DNA of 47,224 nucleotides from an uncultured Clostridia bacterium (GCA_937892865.1 CALBJG010000147.1:1-47224), one strand, 5' to 3'; positions 34,799 to 42,987 are shown, counted from the first letter of the stretch. Notes: generated from the letters alone by a model not told the origin. Made by a program: numbers and translations.

Positions 34799-34835
34799 CC
34801 TCTCGTTAAAAAGCTTCCAATCTATCCCCTTATAG

Positions 34836-34869
34836 AATCCCCGGCAGAACTTCGGTTCTGCCGGGGATT
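34836..34869 (+). terminator. Terminator after surface protein 5
   Basis: Perfect 15-bp stem AATCCCCGGCAGAAC / GTTCTGCCGGGGATT around a TTCG tetraloop, followed by TATCT. It belongs to the same CCCCGGCAGA family as the other island terminators. Confidence 0.9.
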
Positions 34870-34897
34870 TATCTATAAAAACAAAATGCAAAACAAA

Positions 34898-34923
34898 ATC
34901 TCCCGGGCATCCGACCGGGAGAT
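34898..34923 (-). terminator. Terminator of the first AraC gene
   Basis: Stem ATCTCCCGG (34898-34906) / CCGGGAGAT (34915-34923). On the minus strand a T-rich ATTTTGTTTTG follows. Confidence 0.7.
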
Positions 34924-34933
34924 AATTTATATA

Positions 34934-35800
34934 TCATTTGTTTAACTTAAATGAGGCGGGGGAGTAGCCGGTGCTTTTTTTGAAATACTGACAGAAATAA
35001 CTGGTGCTGCCGAAACCGACTTTTGTTGCCACTTCGCTGACAGAGAGTTCTGTTGTCTGCAACAGATGCAGCGCCTGCCGCACCCGGATGCGAAGTAAAT
35101 ACTGATGCAGAGAAATACCGGTATGTTGGGTAAATAACTGGCTGATGTAGTTAGGGTGGTAATTAAAACGCACCGCCAGTTCTTTGTTGGATAAGGGCTC
35201 TGCGTAATGGTCGTATACATAATCAAGGATCTTGTTAAAGGAATTGCTGGTTTTTCGATCCAAAGGAGAATAAGACACTCGGTATATAATGGTCAATACA
35301 ACCCGCAGTAAGTTAGTTTGCTGGAATGTATTCATGATTTGTGGTGTTTCTGACTCCTCTGCCATAGTTTGCAGATAGGGAAGAACTGCCGGAACATTGG
35401 TTAAGGAAATGAAGTTTTCAAAGACCGATGCGTTGGAAAATTCCAGTTTTTCTAATCGCTTTAAAGGTTGATAACCTTGGGGTGTCGCAGAAGGAAGCGG
35501 CTGTAAAAGTGTCGCGTTTTCCTGAGTGAAATCGAAATTTACAATGATCAGACGCAACGGTTCGCTTTCTTCCGGGTGAAAGGTATAGGTCGTACCTGAT
35601 GGCCAGTAAAGCACATGTCCCGGTCCAATGCTTAATTCCTTGTCGTCTAAATTTATGAAGCCTGATCCGTGGACAACATATATCAATCTATGATCATAAC
35701 TGACAGCAGGTGTTTTACTGGTTTGATCATCCAACTGAAAATAAGAAGCGAAACGGACAAAAGGAACGATCTGCTCAAAATCTATTTTTTGCGAGATCAA
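34934..35800 (-). CDS. AraC-family regulator with cupin sensor domain (locus 1)
   Basis: 288 aa cytoplasmic transcription factor. The N-terminal ~110 residues form a cupin-like ligand pocket (YDHRLIYVVHGSGF, GPGHVLYWPSG). A helical linker follows, and the last ~100 residues are the AraC double helix-turn-helix (NKELAVRFNYHPNYISQLF, then SEVATKVGFGSTSYFCQYFK). TTG at 35800 is the likely start: GGGAGG lies seven bases upstream, and the N-terminus then aligns with its paralogue at 39945 (DFEQIVPFVR vs RFEDISPFVR). The upstream TTG at 35818 lacks a site. It is divergent from, and presumably controls, the redox operon. The ligand is unknown. Confidence 0.9.
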   Translation of the reverse strand: MISQKIDFEQIVPFVRFASYFQLDDQTSKTPAVSYDHRLIYVVHGSGFINLDDKELSIGPGHVLYWPSGTTYTFHPEESEPLRLIIVNFDFTQENATLLQPLPSATPQGYQPLKRLEKLEFSNASVFENFISLTNVPAVLPYLQTMAEESETPQIMNTFQQTNLLRVVLTIIYRVSYSPLDRKTSNSFNKILDYVYDHYAEPLSNKELAVRFNYHPNYISQLFTQHTGISLHQYLLRIRVRQALHLLQTTELSVSEVATKVGFGSTSYFCQYFKKSTGYSPASFKLNK

Positions 35801-35838
35801 GTCGCCACCTCCCGACAAAGAAATCTTTGTTCTCTTAC

Positions 35839-35867
35839 ATTATAACTGTTATTTCCATATTGCGCAA
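35839..35867 (-). promoter_or_regulatory. Promoter of the locus 1 AraC gene
   Basis: Minus strand: TTGCGC (35867-35862), 17-base spacer, TATAAT (35844-35839). Its -35 overlaps that of the divergent operon promoter. Confidence 0.75.
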
Positions 35868-35881
35868 TAGGAAAAATCGTG
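35859..35881. promoter_or_regulatory. Candidate AraC operator, locus 1
   Basis: A 23-base segment, 21 of 23 identical to 40866-40888 upstream of the paralogous operon, including the unbroken core GGAAAAATCGTG (35870-35881). It covers the palindrome TTGCGCAA and the -35/spacer of the operon promoter. Confidence 0.65.
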
Positions 35882-35888
35882 TTATGAT
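35860..35888 (+). promoter_or_regulatory. Promoter of redox operon 1
   Basis: TTGCGC (35860-35865), 17-base spacer, TATGAT (35883-35888). The imperfect -35 fits a promoter that needs an activator. Confidence 0.7.
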
Positions 35889-35927
35889 GTATCTGTATTA
35901 TGCGACATAGTATGGGAGGGAAATGCT

Positions 35928-36980
35928 GTGCGTTATATGATTGGCTATCAACTGCAGGAAAGCGGAAGATTGCTGGAAGAGATCGTTCGGTATAAAGACC
36001 GTGTACACGAAGTGTACTTTGCCTGGGATAAAATGCCCAGTGGTCGCGGCGGTACGATTACCCATTCCAACTTGATGCCTTACGAGGCCACACAGGCGCA
36101 GTTTGCACAGTTGCGGTATTTGGCGGATCAGGGAATTCATATGAATTTGCTGCTCAATGCTAACTGTTATGGCGCGGATGCCTTGTCCCGCCGTTTCTTG
36201 ATGCAGACCGGCGACCTGATCGATGACTTTAAGGAAAAACTGAATCTGACATCTATTACCACTACTTCGCCGGTGATCGCCCATTTTGTGAAAGAGAATT
36301 TCGAAGATTTGGAAGTCCGGGCCTCTGTGAATATGGAGATCGGCACCATAGAGGGTATGGAGTACTTATCTTCCGATTTTGACGGCTTTTACTATAAGCG
36401 GGAACTGAATCGGAACATCCCGCAACTTCAAAAATTGAAGACCTGGGCAGATGCTCACGATAAAAAACTCTATATGCTGGCAAACAGCGGCTGTCTGAAC
36501 TTCTGTTCTGCCCGCCAGTTCCATGATAATCTGGTGGCACACGAGCAAGAGGTGGCAAAGATGGACAATGGCGCGACCTTTACCAGTATGTGCAGCGGCT
36601 TTGTGAAAGATCTGGACAACCAAAAGAAGATCCTGCGGCACTTGAATAGTGTCCGTCCCGAGGAAATGGAATTGTTTGAGCCTTTCGTTGTGGCGGCGAA
36701 ACTGGCTACCCGTGTCAGTCCCCGTCCGGAGCAGATCGTAAGAGCCTATATGGAAGGTCATCACTATGGCAACTTCCTGGAACTGATGGAACCCAGCCAC
36801 GCAGGCGCCTTCCTGCCGGCAATTGTGGATAATACCCGCCTACCCAAGGACTATTGCCACCATGTTGCCTATTGCAACAAGGATTGTGAAAACTGTAATT
36901 ATTGCGCTGAAGCCCTCAGCGCTGCGATAATTAACCTTGATGAAGGAGGAATCATGGATGTTAACGAGTGCGATGATTAA
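35928..36980 (+). CDS. U32-peptidase-like TIM-barrel protein
   Basis: 350 aa, cytoplasmic. The layout resembles the U32/UbiV group: an N-terminal barrel half with VHEVYFAWD, NLMPYEATQAQF and HMNLLLNANCYG, then EVRASVNMEIG and ANSGCLNFC, and a Cys-rich end (YCHHVAYCNKDCENCNYC). Several U32 relatives bind a 4Fe-4S cluster and act in O2-independent hydroxylation rather than proteolysis; here the conserved cysteines suggest the same, but the reaction is unknown. The start is GTG at 35928, seven bases after GGGAGGG (35914-35920). It is the first gene of operon 1, overlapping the next gene by 23 bases. Locus 2 has no counterpart. Confidence 0.7.
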   Translation: MRYMIGYQLQESGRLLEEIVRYKDRVHEVYFAWDKMPSGRGGTITHSNLMPYEATQAQFAQLRYLADQGIHMNLLLNANCYGADALSRRFLMQTGDLIDDFKEKLNLTSITTTSPVIAHFVKENFEDLEVRASVNMEIGTIEGMEYLSSDFDGFYYKRELNRNIPQLQKLKTWADAHDKKLYMLANSGCLNFCSARQFHDNLVAHEQEVAKMDNGATFTSMCSGFVKDLDNQKKILRHLNSVRPEEMELFEPFVVAAKLATRVSPRPEQIVRAYMEGHHYGNFLELMEPSHAGAFLPAIVDNTRLPKDYCHHVAYCNKDCENCNYCAEALSAAIINLDEGGIMDVNECDD

Positions 36981-38028
36981 GGAGGCTGCTCTGGCAGCCG
37001 GCGCGGATCTGTGCGGTATCGGCTCTATGGACCGTTTTGGCCCCGAAGTGCCGGACGATATGAATCCCCGTTTTCTGTTCCCTGAGGCAAAGAGCGTGAT
37101 CGGCTTTGTCTTCCGTATCCCCAGAGGTGTGCAAAGAGGTATCGAAGAAGGTACCCAGTTCTATCAGTATCCCTCTATGGCCTACGGCGGCATTAACGAA
37201 ATTTTTGCTCCTGCGGTTCTGTACCAGGTTGGCAAACTTTTGGAAAACCACGGTTACGAGGCGATGCTGTACCGGAATACCGGTGCCCGTGGCGCTGTTT
37301 CCGATATGGACGGCTCTCCCGGAAATACTTTGTCTCCCGAGGAGCAGATCGAAGTCAACGAGCAGGCAAAAAACAAGGCTGCTCACCACCGCAGTGTGCA
37401 GTTTACCCGTCCTACCCGGGAAGGCAATGTAGCGCCTGACCTGCAGTTCCACTTCCGTTTGGCTGGTGTTGCCTGCGGTTTGGGCGAAATGGGCTGGAGC
37501 AAAATGTTCCTGACCAAGGAGTTTGGCCCTCTGCAGCGTTTGGCATTTATCTTCACCGATGCAGAACTGGAGCCCGATCCGCTGTATGATGGTGAGCCTC
37601 TGTGCCGTCGTTGTATGAAGTGCGTCCGGGAGTGCCCCGGTCAGTGCCTGAGCAAGACCGAGAGCGTCGTTACATATGTTGGCGGCAAGAAATGCGAGTG
37701 GGGCAAACTGGACGAGTGGAAGTGCTACGCATTCTACACCCACGGCGGTCGTCATTACAACCCCTTCGTTCCCAAGGAAGTGTTCGACGCCAATGAAAAT
37801 GGCGACTTGGATCTGTTGGAGGGCAAGGCAGAAGCAGACGAGCAGCAGATCATGAAGGTCTATGGCTCTCTGGAAAAATACTTCCCATCCTGGGTCGGTT
37901 ACAATATGGCAAAATGTGGCGGCTGTATCCGTGCTTGCGTCAGCATGCTGGAGGCAAAGGGTGGCTGTATGGAAGGCCGCTTTAAAGAGCCTCTGCGTAC
38001 CGGCAAGGCTTGGAAACTGGATGCTTGA
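36958..38028 (+). CDS. Type A QueG/reductive-dehalogenase-like double 4Fe-4S protein (locus 1)
   Basis: 356 aa, cytoplasmic, no signal peptide. The N-terminal two thirds resemble the QueG / RdhA core (AAGADLCGIGSMDRF, AKSVIGFVFRIPRG, ACGLGEMGWSKMF, GPLQRLAFIFTDAEL). Cysteines C216, C219, C222 and C226 (CRRCMKCVRECP) suit one 4Fe-4S cluster. A second set lies at C246/C256 and C320-GG-C323-IRA-C327. Between them residues 277-288 (DANENGDLDLLE) match an EF-hand loop. ATG 36958 is preferred to upstream starts because AAGGAGG ends nine bases before it and the paralogue begins with the same MLTSAMIKE. Not the housekeeping queuosine enzyme; the substrate is unknown. Confidence 0.85.
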   Translation: MLTSAMIKEAALAAGADLCGIGSMDRFGPEVPDDMNPRFLFPEAKSVIGFVFRIPRGVQRGIEEGTQFYQYPSMAYGGINEIFAPAVLYQVGKLLENHGYEAMLYRNTGARGAVSDMDGSPGNTLSPEEQIEVNEQAKNKAAHHRSVQFTRPTREGNVAPDLQFHFRLAGVACGLGEMGWSKMFLTKEFGPLQRLAFIFTDAELEPDPLYDGEPLCRRCMKCVRECPGQCLSKTESVVTYVGGKKCEWGKLDEWKCYAFYTHGGRHYNPFVPKEVFDANENGDLDLLEGKAEADEQQIMKVYGSLEKYFPSWVGYNMAKCGGCIRACVSMLEAKGGCMEGRFKEPLRTGKAWKLDA

Positions 38029-38045
38029 GAAAGGGAGGAACGGTT

Positions 38046-39905
38046 ATGATTCTGAATAGTGAACTGATCAAAGCAAGAGCAAAACTCTATGGCGCAGACC
38101 TGTGCGGTATCGCGCCTATCTCCCGTTTTGACGGCACTCCCATCCAGCGGGACCCCAAGAGCATCCTGCCCAAGGCAAAGAGCGTCATCGGCTTCGGCTT
38201 CCGTGTACCCAAGGGTCTTTACGATTGTATGGACAAGGGCACTCAGTACAATAACTACGTTTCTCTGGGCGTTAAGTATATCGACGAAGAGTTTGCCGAG
38301 ATCTTCCTGCTGAAGATGGCAGGCCTCATTGAGAATGAGGGCTACGATGCCTGCGTACAGAGAAATGTTTCCAACCTGAAGATCAAGGGCGATAAATCCC
38401 AGAACCCGGAACTGATCGATACTTACGAGTTGCAACTGGCCCGTCCCGTTGCTCCCGGTAAGGCAACACCCGATGTTATTATGGACTTTGCCCAGGCGGC
38501 AGAGGCATGCGGCATTGGTTGCATCAGCAAAAAGGGCAATGTGATCTGTAAGGAATTCGGTCCTTATGTCCGTTATGTGTTCCTGGTTACCGACCTGGAA
38601 TTGGAGCCCGATCCCGTCTATGCAGAGAATCTGTGTGACAGTTGCGGCGCTTGTGTGGATGCCTGCCCCGGTAAGGCGGTTTCTCTGGAAAACGGTACCG
38701 ATACCTGGCAGTGCAGTGTCTACTACCGTGGCGCTCACGAGTCCAACCCCTATATGAACGAAAATGTTCTGAAGGATCACCCCGACAGAGAGGCGATTCT
38801 GAAGGGTGAATATCGCTTCGATGCCGAGAGTGCAAGAGCGGTTTATCCGGAACTGAACTTTATGCCCAGCCGCGCCACCGGTTACGCGCCCTGCCTCTGT
38901 GGTAAGAAGTGCGATGTGGTGTGCTATGAGCATATTATGAGCAAGCAGGCAAAGCCTGCCGCTGATCCTGCGGAACTGCGTCAGCAGATCATCGATGCCG
39001 CCATGAAGAACGGCGCTGACTATGTTGGTTTCGGTCCTATTTCCCGGTTTGTTGACCAGCCGGTCAGCAAGATCTTCGACAAGACCAAGACCGTTATCTG
39101 CCTTGGCTTCCGTGTACTCCGTGGCTCTTACCGCGGCGTGGAAGAGGGTACAACTTACTACCAGTACTCCACCACCGGCGTGGAGACCATCGAAGAAACC
39201 GTTATGCCTATGGCTCTGCTGAAGACCAGCGCGGTTCTGGAAGACGGTGGTTTTACCGCAGTTCCCCAGAAGCAGAACCAACTCATTATGTCTTCTACCG
39301 GCGATACCAACCCGGAAATGGCCTATGAAGAGATTTTCCGCGGTCTGAATAAGGAAACCCAGATGAACTATTTGGCGTCTGCAGTTCTCTGCGGTATCGG
39401 TGAGCGTGGTCTGAATGGCACGGTTTTGACCGATGAGAACGGCCCCTTCCAGCGCTTTGGTTTCATTCTCACCGATGCTGAGTTGGAGGAGACCCCCTTG
39501 GTCACGCCCCACCTGTGCGACGGTTGTAAGGAATGTGTCAACGCCTGCCCCGGTAAGGCTCTGAGCGATGACGGCAAGCGTGACAACTGGCAGTGCGCTG
39601 CTTACTACAACGGCGCCAATATGAGCAAGAACCCCTTCATGCCTCCGGAGGCATATGATGATCTGCCCAATCGGGAAGCCATTATGAAGGGTGAAGCGAA
39701 ACTGGATGTAGAGGAAGCCAAAGAAGTACTGGATCGCTCCTTCTACTATCCGCCCATCAAGCACGGCTATGTATCTTCTATCTGTGGCAGAGCCTGCGAC
39801 CGGGCTTGCTATGTCCACCTGGAAGAGAAGGGAATGCTGAAAAACGCATTTACTACCAAGTTCCGTAAGCGTGAGGATTGGAAACTCTCCGTAGACATTA
39901 AGTAA
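38046..39905 (+). CDS. Fused two-unit type B QueG/RdhA-like Fe-S protein (locus 1)
   Basis: 619 aa made of two complete units. Unit 1 (~1-293) has C197/C200/C203/C207 (CDSCGACVDACP), C223, and C283-L-C285-GKK-C289-DVV-C293. A linker (MSKQAKPAADPAE) follows, then unit 2 (~309-619) with C491/C494/C497/C501 (CDGCKECVNACP) and a terminal CGRACDRACYVHL. Locus 2 encodes the same units as separate proteins (42076-42987 and 42987-43934), each closely similar. The start is ATG 38046, after GGGAGG at 38033-38038. It lies 17 bases after the type A gene and is the last gene of operon 1. Presumably it binds up to four 4Fe-4S clusters and forms a redox complex with type A. Confidence 0.85.
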   Translation: MILNSELIKARAKLYGADLCGIAPISRFDGTPIQRDPKSILPKAKSVIGFGFRVPKGLYDCMDKGTQYNNYVSLGVKYIDEEFAEIFLLKMAGLIENEGYDACVQRNVSNLKIKGDKSQNPELIDTYELQLARPVAPGKATPDVIMDFAQAAEACGIGCISKKGNVICKEFGPYVRYVFLVTDLELEPDPVYAENLCDSCGACVDACPGKAVSLENGTDTWQCSVYYRGAHESNPYMNENVLKDHPDREAILKGEYRFDAESARAVYPELNFMPSRATGYAPCLCGKKCDVVCYEHIMSKQAKPAADPAELRQQIIDAAMKNGADYVGFGPISRFVDQPVSKIFDKTKTVICLGFRVLRGSYRGVEEGTTYYQYSTTGVETIEETVMPMALLKTSAVLEDGGFTAVPQKQNQLIMSSTGDTNPEMAYEEIFRGLNKETQMNYLASAVLCGIGERGLNGTVLTDENGPFQRFGFILTDAELEETPLVTPHLCDGCKECVNACPGKALSDDGKRDNWQCAAYYNGANMSKNPFMPPEAYDDLPNREAIMKGEAKLDVEEAKEVLDRSFYYPPIKHGYVSSICGRACDRACYVHLEEKGMLKNAFTTKFRKREDWKLSVDIK

Positions 39906-39908
39906 ATT

Positions 39909-39942
39909 AAAAAGCAGGTGTTCTTTTGAACACCTGCTTTTT
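39909..39942. terminator. Bidirectional terminator between redox operon 1 and the second AraC gene
   Basis: Perfect 15-bp stem AAAAAGCAGGTGTTC / GAACACCTGCTTTTT with a TTTT loop. The A and T tracts lie within the stem, so it can terminate both convergent transcripts. Confidence 0.93.
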
Positions 39943-39944
39943 GT

Positions 39945-40805
39945 TTACAATCGGAAGGAAGTAGGGGGATAACCGGTTGTCTTTTTGATGTACTGACAGA
40001 AATAACTGACATTACCAAAACCGGATTGGGTGGCGATCTCTTTGATAGTCAAATCTGTAGTTTGCAACAGATACAACGCGTGGCGAACACGAATACCCAG
40101 CAAATACTGATGCAGGGAAGAACCGGTGCGCTGTACAAATAATTGGCTGATGTAATTTGGATGATAATTGAACTGTTTGGCAAGAGAATGGTTGGATAAA
40201 GGTTCTGTGTAGTGGTCGTGGATGTAGTTGAGTACTTTTTGGAAAATATCGACGCTGTGTCGATTATCGCTGGTGGTGTTGATGTTGGTACGGCACATGG
40301 CGGTAAGGGCCATACGCAGCAGACTGCTAAGTTGGAAGTTGCTCCAAAGGGTGGGGACAGCCGCTTCCTGCAGCATATTCTGCAAATACGGCAGAATGGA
40401 AGGAAGATTTTCGAAAATCAAGGGACGATTCAGCATAGGCGCATTGGAGAAAGTGATTTTTTCCAACAGCTTATCGTCTTCAAAGTTTTGCGGAGTCACC
40501 GGGGGTAACGCGATCACAGTTTCGGCATGCTCCTGGGTGAAATCAAAATTGACTACGATCATCTGCAATCCGTCATCATCGGGGAGCAGTGTGTAGGGAA
40601 TGCCGGACATCCAGAACATAGCCATACCGGGACATACGGGAATACATTTATCATCAATTTCTAAAGAACCGCTTCCTTTTAAAACATAAAAGATCCGGTG
40701 GTCGTAGGCAACCGTTGCCTGATAGGGCTTTCCTGCATCCAATGAACGGATAATGGCAGCGCGAACAAAAGGAGAGATATCTTCAAAACGCATATCCTTC
40801 GTCAT
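39945..40805 (-). CDS. AraC-family regulator with cupin sensor domain (locus 2)
   Basis: 286 aa paralogue of the regulator at 34934. Cupin pocket (VAYDHRIFYVLKGSGSL, PGMAMFWMSGIPY), linker, and C-terminal AraC HTH (NHSLAKQFNYHPNYISQLF, IKEIATQSGFGNVSYFCQYIK). The recognition helices are nearly the same as in the paralogue, fitting the shared DNA site. ATG 40805 is chosen because AAGGAG lies ten bases upstream; the longer frame from 40844 would place that site inside the coding region. It is divergent from operon 2. Confidence 0.9.
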   Translation of the reverse strand: MTKDMRFEDISPFVRAAIIRSLDAGKPYQATVAYDHRIFYVLKGSGSLEIDDKCIPVCPGMAMFWMSGIPYTLLPDDDGLQMIVVNFDFTQEHAETVIALPPVTPQNFEDDKLLEKITFSNAPMLNRPLIFENLPSILPYLQNMLQEAAVPTLWSNFQLSSLLRMALTAMCRTNINTTSDNRHSVDIFQKVLNYIHDHYTEPLSNHSLAKQFNYHPNYISQLFVQRTGSSLHQYLLGIRVRHALYLLQTTDLTIKEIATQSGFGNVSYFCQYIKKTTGYPPTSFRL

Positions 40806-40835
40806 GATCCTGCAACTCCTTACAAATAAATCTTT

Positions 40836-40841
40836 ATTATA
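40836..40841 (-). promoter_or_regulatory. Candidate -10 box of the locus 2 AraC gene
   Basis: Minus-strand TATAAT next to the perfect palindrome ACAATATTGT (40841-40850). No good -35 is found at 16-18 bases, so the promoter may be weak or activator-dependent. Confidence 0.45.
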
Positions 40842-40865
40842 CAATATTGTACCTTAATTTTGCTG

Positions 40866-40888
40866 ATTGTGCAAGAGGAAAAATCGTG
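40866..40888. promoter_or_regulatory. Candidate AraC operator, locus 2
   Basis: Matches 35859-35881 at 21 of 23 positions, including the uninterrupted core GGAAAAATCGTG (40877-40888). It has the same placement over the -35 and spacer of the operon promoter. Confidence 0.65.
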
Positions 40889-40895
40889 ATAATAT
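40867..40895 (+). promoter_or_regulatory. Promoter of redox operon 2
   Basis: TTGTGC (40867-40872), 17-base spacer, TAATAT (40890-40895). The leader to the first gene is ~80 bases and can form a GGTGTG/CACACC hairpin (40908-40936). Confidence 0.65.
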
Positions 40896-40981
40896 GGTAT
40901 CAGAAAAGGTGTGCGCTGAAAGGACAAACACACACCCAAAATATTCAAATTAAAACAAGAACAAAAACGGAGGATGATCAG

Positions 40982-42055
40982 ATGTTAACCAGCGCAATGA
41001 TCAAGGAAATCGCCTTGGCTGCAGGTGCTGACCTTTGCGGCATTGGCTCCATGGACCGTTTTGACGATCCTACCATGCCGGAGGAAATGAATCCCAAGTA
41101 CCTGTTCCCGGAGGCAAAGAGTGTCATCGGTATGGCATTCCGTATCCCCAGAGGTGTCCAGAGAGGTATCGAAGAGGGCACCCAGTTCTATCAGTATCCC
41201 TCTATGGCATACGGCGGCATCAATGATATTTTTGCCCCGGCTGTTTTGTACCAGGTTGGCCGTTTGATCGAGGACAACGGCTACGAGGCTATGTTGTACC
41301 GGAACACCGGCGCTCGTGGTCCCATCTCCGATATGGACGCATCTCAGGGCGCATCTCTGTCTCCTGAAGAGCAGATCCAGGTCAATGAGGACTCCAAGGG
41401 CAAGCCCGTTCACCACCGTACCGTTCACTTTACCCGCGCTGTCCGGGAAGGCACTGTTCCTCCCGACCTGCTGGTTCACTTCCGTTTGGCAGGCGTTGCC
41501 TGTGGCCTGGGCGAGATGGGCTGGAGCAAGATGTTCTTGACTCCCGAGTTCGGTCCTCTGCAGCGTTTGGCATTTATCTTCACCGACGCAGAATTGGAAC
41601 CCGATCCTATGTATGATGGCGATCCTCTGTGCCGCCGTTGTATGGCTTGTGTCCGGGAATGCCCCGGCCAGTGCCTGAGCAAGACCGAGAGCGTTGTCGC
41701 TTATGTTGGCGGTAAGAAGTGCGAGTGGGGTAAACTGGACGAGTGGAAGTGCTACGCCTTCTACACACACGGCGGTCGTTACTACAACCCCTTCGTTCCC
41801 AAGGATGTATTCGATAAGAACGAGAATGGCGATCTGGACCTGCTGGAAGGCAAGGCAGAAGCCAACGAAGAATCTATTGTGAAAGTTTACGGCGCACTGG
41901 ACCATTATTTCCCCAACTGGGTTGGTTATAATATGGCAAAATGCGGCGGCTGTATCCGTGCCTGCGTCAGTATGCTGGAGAAGAAGGGCGGCTGTATGGA
42001 AGGCCGTTTCGATAAACCCTTGCGTACCGGCAAGGCATGGAAGATGGACCGTTAA
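40982..42055 (+). CDS. Type A QueG/RdhA-like double 4Fe-4S protein (locus 2)
   Basis: 357 aa, a very close paralogue of the protein at 36958 along its whole length (shared MLTSAMIKE start, QRGIEEGTQFYQYPSMAYGG, ECPGQCLSKTESVV and GGCMEGRF end). The Fe-S motif reads CRRCMACVRECP, and the C-terminal motif KCGGCIRACVS is kept. The EF-hand-like loop at residues 278-289 is DKNENGDLDLLE, all ligand positions conserved. Start at ATG 40982 after GGAGG; the open frame upstream to 40847 covers the promoter and operator. It is first in operon 2, where no U32-like gene precedes it. Confidence 0.85.
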   Translation: MLTSAMIKEIALAAGADLCGIGSMDRFDDPTMPEEMNPKYLFPEAKSVIGMAFRIPRGVQRGIEEGTQFYQYPSMAYGGINDIFAPAVLYQVGRLIEDNGYEAMLYRNTGARGPISDMDASQGASLSPEEQIQVNEDSKGKPVHHRTVHFTRAVREGTVPPDLLVHFRLAGVACGLGEMGWSKMFLTPEFGPLQRLAFIFTDAELEPDPMYDGDPLCRRCMACVRECPGQCLSKTESVVAYVGGKKCEWGKLDEWKCYAFYTHGGRYYNPFVPKDVFDKNENGDLDLLEGKAEANEESIVKVYGALDHYFPNWVGYNMAKCGGCIRACVSMLEKKGGCMEGRFDKPLRTGKAWKMDR

Positions 42056-42075
42056 GGAAAGGGAGGTAATACGCT

Positions 42076-42987
42076 ATGCTTACCAGTGAATTTATCAAAG
42101 CAAAAGCCAAGGAATTCGGCGCTGATATTTGCGGTTTCGCACCCATCGAGCGTTTTGCCGGCGTTCCTGCCCAGAGAGATCCCAAGGGCATCCTGCCCAA
42201 CGCAACTTGCGTGTTGGGTTTTGGATTCCGTGTTCCCAAGGGCCTTTACTACTGCATGGACAAGAAGACCCAGTATCACAACTACACCAACCTGGGCGTT
42301 AAGTACATCGACGAAGAACTCTCCGAGATCTTCCTGCTGAAGATGGCTGCTCTCATTGAGAACGAAGGTTTCGATGCCTGCGTTCAGAGAAACGTCTCCA
42401 ACCTGAAGATCAAGGGTGATAAGACCCAGAACCCCGAACTGATCGATACATACGAACTGCAGTACGCAGAGCCGGTTGCTCCCGGCAAGGCAACGCCCGA
42501 TATTATTATGGACTTTGCCCATGCAGCCCAGGCTTGCGGCCTTGGCAGCATCAGCGCAAAGGGCAATGTGATCACTCCCGAGTTTGGTCCCTTTGTCCGG
42601 TTCGTATTCATCGTCACCGATATGCCTTTGGACACCGATCCCGCTTTTGGCGAGAATCTGTGTGACAAGTGCGGCGCTTGCGTAGATGCCTGCCCCGGTA
42701 AGGCTGTCTCTATGGAGAACGGCACCGATTCCTGGCAGTGCAGTGTTTACTACCGTGGCGCGCACAAAAGCAACCCCTTTATGACCGACGACACGCTGAA
42801 AGATCATCCCCAGAGAGAGGCGATCCTGAACGGCGATGTTCGTTTCGACGCGGAGAGCGCCCGTGCGATCTACCCCGAACTGGACTTTATGCCCAATCAC
42901 GTTACCGGCTATGTGACCTGTCTGTGTGGCAAACAGTGCGATGTTGCCTGCTATAAGCACCTGCAGGAGAAAGGAATCGTGAAATAA
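42076..42987 (+). CDS. Type B unit 1 QueG/RdhA-like Fe-S protein (locus 2)
   Basis: 303 aa, equivalent to the first half of the fused protein at 38046 (shared PKGLYYCMDK-type stretch, KYIDEELSEIFLLKMAALIE, CDKCGACVDACPGKAVSMENG). It ends in the cysteine pattern CLCGKQCDVACYKHL. SD GGGAGG precedes ATG 42076; the gap to the type A gene is 20 bases. Its stop overlaps the next start by one base (TAATG), so the two units are tightly coupled even though separate chains. Confidence 0.85.
   Translation: MLTSEFIKAKAKEFGADICGFAPIERFAGVPAQRDPKGILPNATCVLGFGFRVPKGLYYCMDKKTQYHNYTNLGVKYIDEELSEIFLLKMAALIENEGFDACVQRNVSNLKIKGDKTQNPELIDTYELQYAEPVAPGKATPDIIMDFAHAAQACGLGSISAKGNVITPEFGPFVRFVFIVTDMPLDTDPAFGENLCDKCGACVDACPGKAVSMENGTDSWQCSVYYRGAHKSNPFMTDDTLKDHPQREAILNGDVRFDAESARAIYPELDFMPNHVTGYVTCLCGKQCDVACYKHLQEKGIVK

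Noticed and set aside
40847..40981. N-terminal extension of the locus 2 type A protein
   Set aside because: It covers the operator, promoter and leader; the paralogue starts at the same MLTSAMIKE as the ATG at 40982.
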